Shown one piece after another: positions 18,085-26,872 of a stretch of DNA of 32,304 bases. Each line of letters opens with the position of its first letter. The stretch's first letter is position 1. The notes under the pieces were generated by a model that saw nothing but the letters and a program-made list of their open reading frames with translations, did no database searches and was not told the origin of the DNA. This DNA is from a bacterium (GTDB lineage: Bacteria > Fidelibacterota > UBA2242). Location: the NCBI GenBank assembly GCA_018824205.1, contig JAHJGX010000186.1, positions 1 through 32,304 on the forward strand. Direction: 5' to 3'. A program made the position numbers and the translations under genes.

Positions 18085-19047
18085 ATGAACATTGTTGTAC
18101 TGGATGGACACACACTTAATCCCGGCGATTTGAGTTGGGCGGAACTGGAAAAATTGGGAACGTGTCGTGTTTTCGACCGGACTGCACCCGAAGAAGTACT
18201 TGAAAGAGCCAAAGATGCCGATATTCTCATCACAAATAAAGTTGTTATCGGAGCCATGGAGATTGAGCAATTACGGAACTTAAAATATATCGGGCTCAGC
18301 TCGACCGGATATAATGTAGTGGATATTGAAGCCGCCGCAAAGCGTTTCATCCCGGTATTAAATGTACCGGCTTACAGCACACTGTCTGTGGCCCAGCTGA
18401 CATTTGCCCACATTCTCAATCTCTGTCACCATGTCGCAGAACATTCGAACTCCGTTAAAAACGGAAACTGGTCAAAATCACCGGATTTCTGTTACTGGAA
18501 TTTTCCGTTAGTAGAATTAGAAGGTTTAACCCTTGGAATTATCGGTTTTGGCCGGATTGGCCGCAGTGTTGCTGCTATTGCTGAACAATTTGGAATGGAA
18601 ATCCTTATTTACGATATTGCCCCATCATTGGAAATATCGACAAATCTTCAAAAAGTGACGCTGGAAACCCTTTTCCAGAAAAGTGATATCATCACACTCC
18701 ATTGCCCGCTGACTTCTGAAACAGAACACATTGTTGATAAAAATTATTTAAGCATGATGAAAGTATCCGCTTTTTTAATCAACACCAGCCGGGGAGCACT
18801 TGTTCATGAACAGGATTTAGCCGATGCTTTGAACTTCGGGAAGATCGCCGCCGCTGGTTTGGATGTTCTTTCTACTGAACCACCTTCACCGGATAATCTC
18901 CTCCTGTCTGCGAAAAACTGTTACATCTCACCCCATATCGCCTGGGCCACAACTGCTTCCCGTCAACGACTAATGGATGTTGTTGTCAATAATGTCCGGG
19001 CATTTCTAGATGGTAAACCGATCAATGTCGTGAACGATCTGAAATGA
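18085..19047 (+). CDS. D-2-hydroxyacid dehydrogenase (glycerate/hydroxypyruvate-type)
   Basis: A 320-residue NAD(P)-dependent oxidoreductase of the cytoplasm. The nucleotide-binding GFGRIG is at 154-159; the catalytic triad is R236 (NTSRG), E265 (STEPP) and H284 (SPHIAWAT). The His-x-x-Trp-Ala signature and LSSTGYNVVD point to the glycerate dehydrogenase/hydroxypyruvate reductase branch over phosphoglycerate or lactate dehydrogenase, but substrate assignments within this family are unreliable from sequence. GGAG stands 6 bases before the ATG. Its TGA overlaps the ATG of the radical SAM gene by four bases (ATGA), so the two are translationally coupled. Confidence 0.9.
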   Translation: MNIVVLDGHTLNPGDLSWAELEKLGTCRVFDRTAPEEVLERAKDADILITNKVVIGAMEIEQLRNLKYIGLSSTGYNVVDIEAAAKRFIPVLNVPAYSTLSVAQLTFAHILNLCHHVAEHSNSVKNGNWSKSPDFCYWNFPLVELEGLTLGIIGFGRIGRSVAAIAEQFGMEILIYDIAPSLEISTNLQKVTLETLFQKSDIITLHCPLTSETEHIVDKNYLSMMKVSAFLINTSRGALVHEQDLADALNFGKIAAAGLDVLSTEPPSPDNLLLSAKNCYISPHIAWATTASRQRLMDVVVNNVRAFLDGKPINVVNDLK

Positions 19048-20189
19048 AAATTACCGAAGTCACCGCAAAATCTATCCTGCGCCAGCACCGGCGTATCGAT
19101 TCATGGTTCTTGTCGCGCTACGGTATGAATCTCTTCCGTGGTTGCACTCACAATTGTAGCTACTGTGATGGTCGTGCGGAAAACTACTATGTGGATGGGG
19201 ATTTCGGAATCGATGTCGCCGTGAAAATCAATGCTGTTGAAGTATTATCCCGGGAACTCGATCCCGGTCGGAAACGCAAACCCATGAAATCGGGCTTTAT
19301 CATGCTCGGTGGTGGCGTCGGAGATGCCTATCAGCCAATCGAGAATAAATACGAAATCACCCGGCAGGTTTTGGAATTAATTCAGCATTTCAAACACCCG
19401 GTCCATATTCTGACAAAATCGGTTCTGGTAAAACGAGATATTGATAAAATAAAGGCTATTAACAGCAATAACCGGGCAATCATCAGTTTCAGTTTTTCAT
19501 CGGTAAGTGATGAACTCAGCGCAAAATTTGAACCGGGCTGTTCATCACCCAGTGAAAGACTGGAAGCTATCCGGTTCTTTAAAAATGAAGGCATTGCCTG
19601 CGGGATGTATCTGATGCCGGTGATTCCATTCATCTCAGATACCCGTGAAATGATAGAAGATGCAGTCAAAAAAGGCACTGATGCCGGTGTTGATTTTATT
19701 ATTTTCGGAGGCATGACCCTTAAAGAGGGGCGTCAGAAGGACTACTACATGAATATCATCCAGCAACAATATCCGGAACTCAGCGGTTCGTACGACCAAA
19801 TATACAGAAGTGATAAATGGGGCCAGGCATCAGGTGAATATCACACTGCAATTCACGCCGTATTCAAAATTATTGCGGATCATTATAATATCCCAGTCCG
19901 AATGCCCCTGAATTTATTTCAGGATATCGTGGATGAAAATGATCGAGTGGTCGTGATTCTAGACCATATCGACTATTACCTGAAGATGTCTGGTAATCGC
20001 TCGTCCTATGGTTATGCTGCCTATGTAATCTCCCAGATTAATGAACCGATCTCCTCTATGAAATGGAATCTTCGTCACCTGAAAGGTATCGGACCAACAA
20101 TTGCAAAAGTTATCCGTGAGATTCTGGATACCGGTACGTCCTCACTTTATAATCAATTAATAAGGACACATTATGCCAACCATTATTGA
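19044..20189 (+). CDS. SplB-like radical SAM protein with C-terminal helix-hairpin-helix
   Basis: A 381-residue radical SAM enzyme. The [4Fe-4S]/SAM-binding cysteines are C34, C38 and C41 in RGCTHNCSYCDGR, and the layout (YGMNLFRGCTHNCSYC, then LGGGVGDAYQPIE) resembles the SplB/spore-photoproduct-lyase-related COG1533 group. Unusually, the last ~40 residues contain LRHLKGIGPTIAKVI with a Gly-Ile-Gly turn (348-350), a helix-hairpin-helix of the kind that grips DNA or RNA backbones. A nucleic-acid substrate is therefore an attractive inference, not a demonstrated one. The gene overlaps its upstream neighbour by 4 bases and the downstream cupin gene by 17. Confidence 0.87.
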   Translation: MKITEVTAKSILRQHRRIDSWFLSRYGMNLFRGCTHNCSYCDGRAENYYVDGDFGIDVAVKINAVEVLSRELDPGRKRKPMKSGFIMLGGGVGDAYQPIENKYEITRQVLELIQHFKHPVHILTKSVLVKRDIDKIKAINSNNRAIISFSFSSVSDELSAKFEPGCSSPSERLEAIRFFKNEGIACGMYLMPVIPFISDTREMIEDAVKKGTDAGVDFIIFGGMTLKEGRQKDYYMNIIQQQYPELSGSYDQIYRSDKWGQASGEYHTAIHAVFKIIADHYNIPVRMPLNLFQDIVDENDRVVVILDHIDYYLKMSGNRSSYGYAAYVISQINEPISSMKWNLRHLKGIGPTIAKVIREILDTGTSSLYNQLIRTHYANHY

Positions 20190-20535
20190 AAAATCGACAA
20201 TCATATCTGCTGCCGGTAATAAGCCAAAAATAATTAAAGAATATATCGGCCGGATCAACAGCAAAACTGAAGCGGTTAGCATCGCCCGGATGAAAAGTTC
20301 GGCTGGCTGGACCGAACCGGGCCAGACACCGGAATTCGACGAATATACCGTTGTATTAAAAGGAATGCTGCGAGTTAAAACCGCCGATCAAACCAACGAT
20401 ATTACCGCCGGTCAGGCAATTATAGTCAAGGCCAACGGATGGATCCAGTATAGTTCACCCGATGAAGAAGGTGCCGAATATATCGCCGTCTGCCTGCCGG
20501 CTTTTTCGCCAGAGACGGTACATCGGGATAAATAA
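20173..20535 (+). CDS. Small cupin-domain protein
   Basis: A 120-residue single-domain cupin. The EFDEYTVVLKGMLRVKT strand pair and AGQAIIVKANGWIQYSSP turn are typical of the fold, but the usual metal-binding His of the first motif is largely replaced (PEFDEYTVV), so a catalytic role is doubtful and ligand binding is as likely. AAGGA lies 7 bases before ATG 20173, inside the 3' end of the radical SAM gene, which it overlaps by 17 bases. It is therefore the third gene of a compact dehydrogenase-radical SAM-cupin operon. No terminator hairpin was found after it. Confidence 0.83.
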   Translation: MPTIIEKSTIISAAGNKPKIIKEYIGRINSKTEAVSIARMKSSAGWTEPGQTPEFDEYTVVLKGMLRVKTADQTNDITAGQAIIVKANGWIQYSSPDEEGAEYIAVCLPAFSPETVHRDK

Positions 20536-20586
20536 TAATCTTTGCGAAATTTTTAACCTTTTACTCACTAATCTTGCCTCGCTAAA

Positions 20587-20679
20587 TTAATCTCTCCGGT
20601 CTGTTATAGCGTCTACTATCACCGCCCAAAGTATCTTCATAACACACACAAATACTATAACCCCTAATATCCAATCAAT
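20587..20679 (-). CDS. Possible 30-residue membrane peptide with ATT start
   Basis: On the minus strand a strong AGGAAGG (complement at 20685-20691) sits 5 bases before ATT 20679. It is followed by an open frame encoding (M)IDWILGVIVFVCVMKILW and a polar end ITDRRD before TAA. One hydrophobic helix with a charged tail is typical of small membrane proteins. It lies 45 bases beyond the 67-residue gene of the same strand. ATT initiation is rare and there is no other start in frame before internal GTG/ATG codons, so this remains a candidate only. Confidence 0.3.
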   Translation of the reverse strand: MDWILGVIVFVCVMKILWAVIVDAITDRRD

Positions 20680-20724
20680 TATAACCTTCCTATCGTAAAT
20701 TTAGATTATTTTTATGAATTAGAA

Positions 20725-20928
20725 TTATTTTTTCTTTTCGAGTATTGCCCGTTTTGGACGGTCTAAAACTGCAATAGCATCATTTCGTGCAATAATCTGT
20801 TGTGCTTTATGCGTACCACTTCTATTTAGTATCACTGTTTTTGATATATCACGGGCTTGAACGGTGATTCTTTCACCAATTAACTTATCACCTATATGTA
20901 TACCAAAAGTGATTTTATTCTTGCTCAA
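20725..20928 (-). CDS. Hypothetical protein, 67 residues, third gene of the DUF3467-like cassette
   Basis: Not recognised. A basic soluble protein (MSKNKITFGIHIGDK to AILEKKK) with no Cys, signal peptide or membrane span; the alternating pattern LIGERITVQARD suggests beta strands. Its ATG at 20928 overlaps the end of the coiled-coil gene (stop at 20915) by 14 bases, which argues for coupled translation and hence a real gene. Composition is as AT-rich as its two partners and unlike the flanking nqr and radical SAM genes. Confidence 0.55.
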   Translation of the reverse strand: MSKNKITFGIHIGDKLIGERITVQARDISKTVILNRSGTHKAQQIIARNDAIAVLDRPKRAILEKKK

Positions 20929-21379
20929 TTATTCGAATACCATCTTTATTTAAATCATCAATAACTTTGATTACATCCTCGAGATTGATTCCGAGTTCCT
21001 CAACAATATCACTATAATACCAGCTGTTTTCCCGACAAGTAATCCACTCTTTAATTTCTTTTCGAGCTTGCCTAAAAGGAATCTCTCTTAATTCTAACAC
21101 TTCTTGTTTGTTCAATTCAGATTTTAATGTTTTAATCTCATTATTCAGTCTATTAATTTCACTATTTAAGGCCTGAAATTGGGCTTGTATATTATTTTTA
21201 TTTAAAAAAGAATCTAAAAAACTGAAGTAATCTTGACTTGGATTAATTAAAGCATTTTTATCAATATCTGTATTTACATATCCACAGCTTTCATCTTCTT
21301 CAGTCCATTCGGAGTTATCATACCCCATACTCCAAAGTACAATATCTGATTCTTTATTACTAATAATTTGTGGAAACAT
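20915..21379 (-). CDS. Hypothetical protein, 154 residues, coiled coil plus predicted winged-helix-like end
   Basis: Not recognised. Residues 1-60 are acidic and Trp/Tyr-containing (SMGYDNSEWTEEDES). Residues about 65-95 form a heptad-like coiled coil (LNSEINRLNNEIKTLKSEL). The end (SDIVEELGINLEDVIKVIDDL) reads like a helix-turn-helix or winged-helix pair. The ATG directly follows the TAA of the DUF3467-like gene (TAAATG), and its ribosome site, AGGAAAA, lies within that gene's last codons. A complex of the three products is plausible given the spacing, but no function can be assigned. Confidence 0.65.
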   Translation of the reverse strand: MFPQIISNKESDIVLWSMGYDNSEWTEEDESCGYVNTDIDKNALINPSQDYFSFLDSFLNKNNIQAQFQALNSEINRLNNEIKTLKSELNKQEVLELREIPFRQARKEIKEWITCRENSWYYSDIVEELGINLEDVIKVIDDLNKDGIRIIEQE

Positions 21380-21631
21380 TTATTTTCCTACTATTTTTTG
21401 CTTATTCATTAATTCTTCAATTTTATTTTTTATTCTCATTGCATGTTGATGAGAAACAACAATTCGAGAATCAACGGACCATACATCACCTAGCCTAGTA
21501 CAAAATTCAAAGTAAAATTCTTCATCTGTACATGTAAGTTTCGTTACTTCGGCATAGATTGTTTTATCAAAATTTTTTAAAAGTCTTCTCTCTTCTTTTG
21601 GAGTGACTTCTTCTACTTGTTTATCAGCCAT
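21380..21631 (-). CDS. DUF3467-like small protein
   Basis: An 83-residue protein resembling DUF3467 members: a strand-rich core (YAEVTKLTCTDEEFYFEF), then SRIVVSHQHAMRIKNKIEELM, matching the family's 'riv(v/l)sP.hak.l...L' ending. The family is of unknown function. It is the first gene of a three- or four-gene AT-rich cassette and has its own promoter about 40 bases upstream. The match is by pattern recall only, so treat the family name as probable. Confidence 0.6.
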   Translation of the reverse strand: MADKQVEEVTPKEERRLLKNFDKTIYAEVTKLTCTDEEFYFEFCTRLGDVWSVDSRIVVSHQHAMRIKNKIEELMNKQKIVGK

Positions 21632-21671
21632 AATAAGTTACTATTACCCATTAATAATTTTCTATGCTAAA

Positions 21672-21700
21672 AATATATAATGAATTTATTTGACACGCAA
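21672..21700 (-). promoter_or_regulatory. Promoter of the DUF3467-like cassette
   Basis: On the minus strand TTGCGT (21700-21695) and TATATT (21677-21672) are separated by exactly 17 bases, a good sigma70-type match placed about 40 bases ahead of the first start codon. Confidence 0.5.
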
Positions 21701-21764
21701 GGATTTTAACTGATTTCCTACGGTCAAATTAAAAGTGCTTATTGACTCGTAAAATTAAAACGTT

Positions 21765-21926
21765 TTATTTACAATTGCATCCGGAGTCACCGTGTTCACT
21801 AGCGGAACAGGCTCCGCCGCAGCAGCCGCCGGATTTCTGCTGATCTTTTTTAGCAAAAAATATCACTGTCATTACAGCGGTAAATACCAGCATTACAACA
21901 ATCGTCAAACCAAGTATTTTTAACAT
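21765..21926 (-). CDS. Cys-rich single-span membrane protein, candidate NqrM
   Basis: A 53-residue protein from ATG 21926; the frame is open further upstream, but that part lies inside the CBS gene. It has one transmembrane helix (LGLTIVVMLVFTAVMTVIFF), then KKDQQKSGGCCGGAC and a closing SGCNCK. A short membrane anchor followed by clustered Cys is the plan of NqrM, the factor that delivers iron to the NqrD/NqrE [2Fe-2S] site. It lies at the 3' end of the nqr gene run, where nqrM often sits. The Cys spacing does not fully match classical NqrM, and FeoB-associated Cys-rich proteins look similar, so the name is provisional. Confidence 0.6.
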   Translation of the reverse strand: MLKILGLTIVVMLVFTAVMTVIFFAKKDQQKSGGCCGGACSASEHGDSGCNCK

Positions 21927-21930
21927 AATT

Positions 21931-22389
21931 TCAGGATTTCTTTTTCGGTTTCCAGCGCCAGTTTTCGTAATAATCCCAGCTGAAGGATTCCATTTCCCGG
22001 GTTCGTTCATTCAGACAGGCTTTGGTGACATCGCCGGCCGACAGGATACCAATATATTTACCCTCTTTTTCAATAAAAATATGACGAACCCGTTTTCCCA
22101 GAATTTTATCCAAAAGCATATATATCGGATCATTATAGGGAGCGCTGAACAGGCTCGTTGTCATCAAATCTTTAATCATCGTTTTTTCCGGATCAACTAT
22201 TTTCTTGACGGACTGCTTCAGCAAGTCCCGCTCGGTAAATATTCCGACCACCCTGTCACCATCTTTAATCACAATGGCGCCGATATTGTTCTTTACCATT
22301 GTGCTCAACGCATACATAAGCGTAACGTCCTGCTGTACAGAGATCATCGGGCGGTCTTTTTCATTTAAAACATCTTCTGCAAACTTCAT
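21931..22389 (-). CDS. Tandem CBS-domain protein
   Basis: A 152-residue cytoplasmic protein made almost wholly of two CBS motifs: MYALSTMVKNNIGAIVIKDGDRVVGIFTERDLL and a second ending RHIFIEKEGKYIGILSAGDV. Such pairs bind adenosine nucleotides and report energy state. GAGG stands 7 bases before ATG 22389, and the gene follows nqrF by 22 bases, so it is probably co-transcribed with the Na+-pump and could couple pump activity to AMP/ATP or NADH status. The C-terminus (SWDYYENWRWKPKKKS) is aromatic and basic. Confidence 0.9.
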   Translation of the reverse strand: MKFAEDVLNEKDRPMISVQQDVTLMYALSTMVKNNIGAIVIKDGDRVVGIFTERDLLKQSVKKIVDPEKTMIKDLMTTSLFSAPYNDPIYMLLDKILGKRVRHIFIEKEGKYIGILSAGDVTKACLNERTREMESFSWDYYENWRWKPKKKS

Positions 22390-22411
22390 CGTTTACCTCG
22401 CTTTTTTTGGT

Positions 22412-23644
22412 TTAACCAAAATCATCAAACATGATGTTTTCCGGTTCCACACCGAGATTATCCAGCATATGGATAACGGCGTCGTTCATCAGGGGCGGAC
22501 CACAAATATAATACTCGCAATCTTCGGGCGCCGGATGATTTTTCAGATAAAAATCAAGTAGCACATGATGAATGAATCCGCATTTCCCCGTCCAGCAATC
22601 CTCCGGAGTCGGTTCGGAAAGTGCCAAATTCCAGGTAAAATTGTCATGATTTTTCTGGAGTTCGTCAAATTCATTAGCGTAAAAGACTTCCCGAAGACTC
22701 CGGGCTCCGTACCAGAAGGATATTTTTCGTTTGCTGTTTACTCGTTTTAACTGGTCAAAAATATGCGAGCGCATAGGCGCCATTCCGGCGCCACCTCCAA
22801 TAAATATCATCTCTTTCCCCGTTCCTCTGGCAAAGAATTCCCCGTAGGGACCTGAAATAATGACTTTATCGCCGGGTTTGAGATTATAAATATAGGAGGA
22901 CATTTTCCCGGGAGGCGCATCAGGTTTTTCCCGTGGCGGTGTCGCAATGCGCACATTCAGCATAATAATGCCTTTTTCTTCAGGATAATTGGCCATGGAA
23001 TAGGCCCGGACAAGCTCCTCATCCACATCGGAAACATACCGCCATAAGTTATTGCGGTCCCAGTCTTCCCGGTACTTTTCCTCTATGTCAAAATCCGTAA
23101 ACTTTGCTTTGTACGGAGAGGCTTCAATCTGTATATACCCGCCTGCCCGGAAATTGACATCCTCACCTTCCGGCAATTGCAACACCAGTTCTTTGATGTA
23201 GGTAGCGACACCCCGATTGGATTTAACCGTACATTGCCATTTCCGCACGTCAAATACTTCCGGCGGTATTTGCAGTTTCATATCTTCCTTCACTGCTACC
23301 TGACAACTCAGACGAACACCCTCGCGGGCTTCCTTGCGGTTAACCAGCGACACTTCCGTGGGAAGTAATTGGCCACCACCCTCGGTAATGACACACTTAC
23401 ACAATCCACAGGTACCGCCTCCGCCGCAGGCTGAGGCTAAAAATATTTCGTTATCAGCCAGAACATTCAGTAGTTTACCACCGATGGGCACTTCAATGGA
23501 CTTTTCAGGATCATCATTGATCGTAATGCTGACGTTCCCGCTGGCAACCAGTCTGGATTTGGCAAAGAGAATCAACGCCACTAGTGCCAGCACGATCACC
23601 GTGAACATTACAACACCCAGTACTATAAGACCTATTCCCGTCAT
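22412..23644 (-). CDS. nqrF: Na+-translocating NADH:quinone reductase subunit F
   Basis: The electron-input subunit, 410 residues. It has an N-terminal membrane helix (about 5-28), then a ferredoxin-like domain with [2Fe-2S] ligands C73, C79, C82 and C114. An FAD/NADH reductase domain follows with RAYSMANYP (flavin), [12 protein letters not shown] and [11 protein letters not shown] (NADH). It takes electrons from cytosolic NADH and passes them through FAD and the 2Fe-2S centre to NqrD/E. AAGGA lies 6 bases before the ATG, just after the nqrE stop. Length is normal. It is the last core gene of the operon. Confidence 0.97.
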   Translation of the reverse strand: MTGIGLIVLGVVMFTVIVLALVALILFAKSRLVASGNVSITINDDPEKSIEVPIGGKLLNVLADNEIFLASACGGGGTCGLCKCVITEGGGQLLPTEVSLVNRKEAREGVRLSCQVAVKEDMKLQIPPEVFDVRKWQCTVKSNRGVATYIKELVLQLPEGEDVNFRAGGYIQIEASPYKAKFTDFDIEEKYREDWDRNNLWRYVSDVDEELVRAYSMANYPEEKGIIMLNVRIATPPREKPDAPPGKMSSYIYNLKPGDKVIISGPYGEFFARGTGKEMIFIGGGAGMAPMRSHIFDQLKRVNSKRKISFWYGARSLREVFYANEFDELQKNHDNFTWNLALSEPTPEDCWTGKCGFIHHVLLDFYLKNHPAPEDCEYYICGPPLMNDAVIHMLDNLGVEPENIMFDDFG

Positions 23645-23653
23645 GAACTGTCC

Positions 23654-24265
23654 TTACAATTGAATTCCTGAAAATAACATGAAGGCTATCGCCATCAGTC
23701 CGACAGTTATAAACGTAATCCCCAATCCTCTCAAACCAGCGGGGACATTACTGTATTTCATCTTTTCCCGGATCCCGGCTAACGCGATAATTGCCAATGC
23801 AAAACCGGCGCCGGAGCCCAGTCCGAACACAACACTTTCGGGAAAGTTATAATTACGTTCCACCATGAACAAAGAACCACCCAGGATTGCACAGTTGACT
23901 GTGATGAGGGGCAGGAAAATCCCCAGCGCGTGATACAGTTTGGGCATAAATTTATCCAACGCCATTTCCAGTATCTGAACCATGGCGGCAATGACACCAA
24001 TATAAGTAATCAGTCCGAGAAAACTCAAATCCACATCGGGCAAACCCGCCCAGGCCAGCGCTCCGTCGGCGATCACAAAGCGATAGAGCAAATTATTCAC
24101 CGGCATGGTAATGGCCTGAACTACTACCACTGCCAATCCCAGACCAACCGCCGTTTCAACTTTTTTGGAAACCGCCAGAAATGTACACATTCCGAGGAAG
24201 AACGCCAGGGCCATATTCTCGATGAAAATCGATTTGATAAACAGACTTAAATAGTGTTCCAGCAT
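23654..24265 (-). CDS. nqrE: Na+-translocating NADH:quinone reductase subunit E
   Basis: A 203-residue integral membrane subunit with six hydrophobic helices. The half-membrane motif [15 protein letters not shown] carries C27, and [12 protein letters not shown] carries the second Cys; together with the matching pair in NqrD they ligate the intramembrane [2Fe-2S] cluster. GGAGG overlaps the nqrD stop and precedes ATG 24265 well. Normal length, no anomalies. Confidence 0.97.
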   Translation of the reverse strand: MLEHYLSLFIKSIFIENMALAFFLGMCTFLAVSKKVETAVGLGLAVVVVQAITMPVNNLLYRFVIADGALAWAGLPDVDLSFLGLITYIGVIAAMVQILEMALDKFMPKLYHALGIFLPLITVNCAILGGSLFMVERNYNFPESVVFGLGSGAGFALAIIALAGIREKMKYSNVPAGLRGLGITFITVGLMAIAFMLFSGIQL

Positions 24266-24268
24266 CCC

Positions 24269-24889
24269 TTAATCCTCCTGCACCTGTTCCGGTTTCCAGG
24301 TCCGCAGGGCCCAGATAATCATTCCGATCAGAAAAAATGCGCTGGGTGGCAACACAAACAATCCGTTGGGCACATACCAGCCACCCTCGGTATAAACCGG
24401 CAGTACCTGAAAGCCCAGCAGCTTGCCGGAACCAATCAGTTCCCGGAAAAATCCTACAGTCAGCAGAACTACCGTATATCCCAAACCATTACCAATACCA
24501 TCGAGAAAACTCGCCCAGGGTGGATTCTTCAGGGCAAAAGCTTCGGCGCGCCCCATAATAATACAATTAGTGATAATTAATCCGACATACACCGACAGTT
24601 GCTTACTGACATCGTAGGCAAATGCTTTGATAATTTGGTCGGCAATAATCACCAGCGATGCAATAATCGTCATCTCAACGATGATCCGGATACTACTGGG
24701 AATATGCTTACGAATCAGACTCACCGACAAATTTGAAAACGCTGTTACGAATGTCACCGCCAGCGACATGACGATCGAGGTTTCCAGTTTCGATGTCACC
24801 GCCAGCGCAGAACAGATGCCCAGTATCTGAAAAGCAATCGGGTTTTCATTAAAAACCGGAGTCGTCAGTATTTTTTTCAACTTACTCAT
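24269..24889 (-). CDS. nqrD: Na+-translocating NADH:quinone reductase subunit D
   Basis: A 206-residue membrane subunit and paralogue of NqrE in inverted topology. [16 protein letters not shown] contains C26 and [17 protein letters not shown] the second cluster Cys. ATG 24889 overlaps the nqrC stop by four bases, so translation is coupled. The protein ends 3 bases before the nqrE ATG. Confidence 0.97.
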   Translation of the reverse strand: MSKLKKILTTPVFNENPIAFQILGICSALAVTSKLETSIVMSLAVTFVTAFSNLSVSLIRKHIPSSIRIIVEMTIIASLVIIADQIIKAFAYDVSKQLSVYVGLIITNCIIMGRAEAFALKNPPWASFLDGIGNGLGYTVVLLTVGFFRELIGSGKLLGFQVLPVYTEGGWYVPNGLFVLPPSAFFLIGMIIWALRTWKPEQVQED

Positions 24890-25680
24890 AGCAGCTCTCC
24901 GCTTTTTAATCGGTCAAGAAAAGGACCGTAACCGTTCTCACTGAGCCAGAAGCGCACCAACGCGTTCACCCCGCGGGTAGTGATCGTCGCACCCGAAAGA
25001 CCATCGACCTGATAGACCGAATTTATTTCCGTGTGATCTACTTTATCTTTAATCACCTCAATTTTCAATTGTCCGGTTTCATCAATTATTTTCTTACCTA
25101 TCCAACTCTTTTTCCAACTGGGATTATCCACCTCGCCACCCAACCCAGGCGTCTCGCCGTGCTCGTAGAATGTAAATCCTCTGACCGTTGTCAAGTCCTT
25201 GTCTAATGCGATAAAGCCATACATCGTCGACCACAATCCTTTGCCGTAAATTGGCAAAATAATTTTATCAACAATACCCTGTTCTTTGACCCAGTAGATT
25301 ACCATATTCTTTGGAATTTGCCTGATTTGGGCAATATCCTGACCAGCATTGAGAGTCCGGTTATACTTCGGATTTTTGGCCATCGCCTTGATATCGAAAG
25401 TCTCCAGGTTCAGCAGGTTCGTATAGTCTTTTTTATCAATTATCGAACCGCTGGAGAGATCAATAATGTCCGTTTCTATTTTTTCCTTAAACAGTTGACG
25501 AACATCGGCATTTTCCATGGAAATATTGCCGGCGCTGAGAATGTTTTTCAGTTTATCCAGTTCCCGGTTTTTATCCTGAATACCTTTCAGTCCCACAGCA
25601 GCCGACGACACCAGCACCGAACAAACCAGGCAAACACCCAACGCCACCAGAATCGTTTTACGCGTACTATCCGTTGACAT
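24886..25680 (-). CDS. nqrC: Na+-translocating NADH:quinone reductase subunit C
   Basis: A 264-residue periplasm-facing flavoprotein with one N-terminal transmembrane helix ([20 protein letters not shown]). The covalent FMN site is [11 protein letters not shown] with T232, the residue flavinylated by ApbE; no apbE gene is in the window, so it must lie elsewhere. [10 protein letters not shown] is the other conserved FMN-pocket block. The ATG at 25680 overlaps the 3' end of nqrB by 14 bases. Confidence 0.97.
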   Translation of the reverse strand: MSTDSTRKTILVALGVCLVCSVLVSSAAVGLKGIQDKNRELDKLKNILSAGNISMENADVRQLFKEKIETDIIDLSSGSIIDKKDYTNLLNLETFDIKAMAKNPKYNRTLNAGQDIAQIRQIPKNMVIYWVKEQGIVDKIILPIYGKGLWSTMYGFIALDKDLTTVRGFTFYEHGETPGLGGEVDNPSWKKSWIGKKIIDETGQLKIEVIKDKVDHTEINSVYQVDGLSGATITTRGVNALVRFWLSENGYGPFLDRLKSGELL

Positions 25681-26872
25681 GGCGGGCTTGCCTCCTTTTT
25701 ATATTTGCATTGATAAAAATCCGGTCGATGATCGGCGCAAAAACATTTCCAAACAGTATTGCCAGCATCATTCCTTCGGGAAATGCCGGGTTAATTACCC
25801 TGATCAGAACGACAAGAAACCCGATCAAAAAACCGTATAAATATTTCCCCTTTTCCGTCATGGCCGCTGATACAGGATCGGTTGCCATAAAAACTGCCCC
25901 GAAAGCGAATCCCCCTAACACGAGGTGCCATACCGGTGTTACCTGAAACATGGGATTCGTGTCGCTGCCAATCACGTTAAATAGCAGTGACGTTGCAAGC
26001 ATTCCAAGCAGCACACTTAAAATTATCCGCCAGGAACCAACTCCGGTATAGATCAAAATCGCCGCACCAATCAAGCAGGCCAGCGTCGAGGTTTCGCCCA
26101 TTGATCCCGGAATAAAACCGATAAATGCATCCCACCAGCTTGTGCCAAATTGTAAAAGCGGATCGGCCAGTTGTGCTAAGGGTGTGGCCCGGCTGACACT
26201 ATCCACCGCCACCCAGACTTTATCACCCGATATCTGGGCCGGGTATGCAAAAAATAGAAACGCCCGGCCGACCAGCGCCGGATTCAGGATATTCATTCCA
26301 ACGCCACCAAAAACCTCTTTACCAATAACTATTCCAAAACTGATTCCCAGCGCTACCTGCCAGTAGGGAATACTAGGCGGCAGGATCAGCGGAAACAGCA
26401 GACTCGTCACAAAAAAACCTTCGTTAATTTCGTGTTTGCGGACGCTGGCAAAAAGCACTTCCCAAAATCCGCCAACAGCCAATGTCAGGATATAAACCGG
26501 AAAAAAATAGAGAGCGCCGTGAAGTATATTCGCCCAGATATTCTGCGGATTAAAACCAATCCCAAGCCAGCTGATCACAGCCCGTTGCCAACTGCCCACC
26601 GGAACAGTCGATAGTCCGGCAATCGCCAGGTTGGCCTGCAAACCCGTATTGTACAGTGCCACCGCAATCGCGGGAACCAACGCTACCATGACCGTCACCA
26701 TCATGCGTTTAAGATCCATGACGTCGCGAATATGAGACGTCGACCGGGTAACTTTATCCGGCGAATAGAAAAAAGCGTCAATCGCTTCGAACAGGTAATA
26801 GAGTTTTTCTAATTTTCCGCCTTTGTGAAAATGCTTTCCCTGTTTGTTCAGGAATTTTCGAAATGCTTCCAC
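25667..26872 (-). CDS. nqrB: Na+-translocating NADH:quinone reductase subunit B
   Basis: A 401-residue polytopic subunit that carries covalent FMN, riboflavin and part of the Na+ path. The frame is open upstream to 26986, but that part overlaps nqrA. The native start is GTG 26872, whose G is also the last base of the nqrA stop (TAGTG), preceded by AAGGAAGG. The N-terminus [29 protein letters not shown] and the [10 protein letters not shown] block are typical. The FMN-attachment region reads [10 protein letters not shown]: the acceptor Thr and D-x-x-S frame are kept, but the usual Gly before Ala-Thr is Arg. Confidence 0.95.
   Translation of the reverse strand: MEAFRKFLNKQGKHFHKGGKLEKLYYLFEAIDAFFYSPDKVTRSTSHIRDVMDLKRMMVTVMVALVPAIAVALYNTGLQANLAIAGLSTVPVGSWQRAVISWLGIGFNPQNIWANILHGALYFFPVYILTLAVGGFWEVLFASVRKHEINEGFFVTSLLFPLILPPSIPYWQVALGISFGIVIGKEVFGGVGMNILNPALVGRAFLFFAYPAQISGDKVWVAVDSVSRATPLAQLADPLLQFGTSWWDAFIGFIPGSMGETSTLACLIGAAILIYTGVGSWRIILSVLLGMLATSLLFNVIGSDTNPMFQVTPVWHLVLGGFAFGAVFMATDPVSAAMTEKGKYLYGFLIGFLVVLIRVINPAFPEGMMLAILFGNVFAPIIDRIFINANIKRRQARHVNG

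Noticed and set aside
24254-24617. Several plus-strand frames opposite nqrD and nqrE
   Set aside because: Antisense shadows of strongly conserved membrane subunits.
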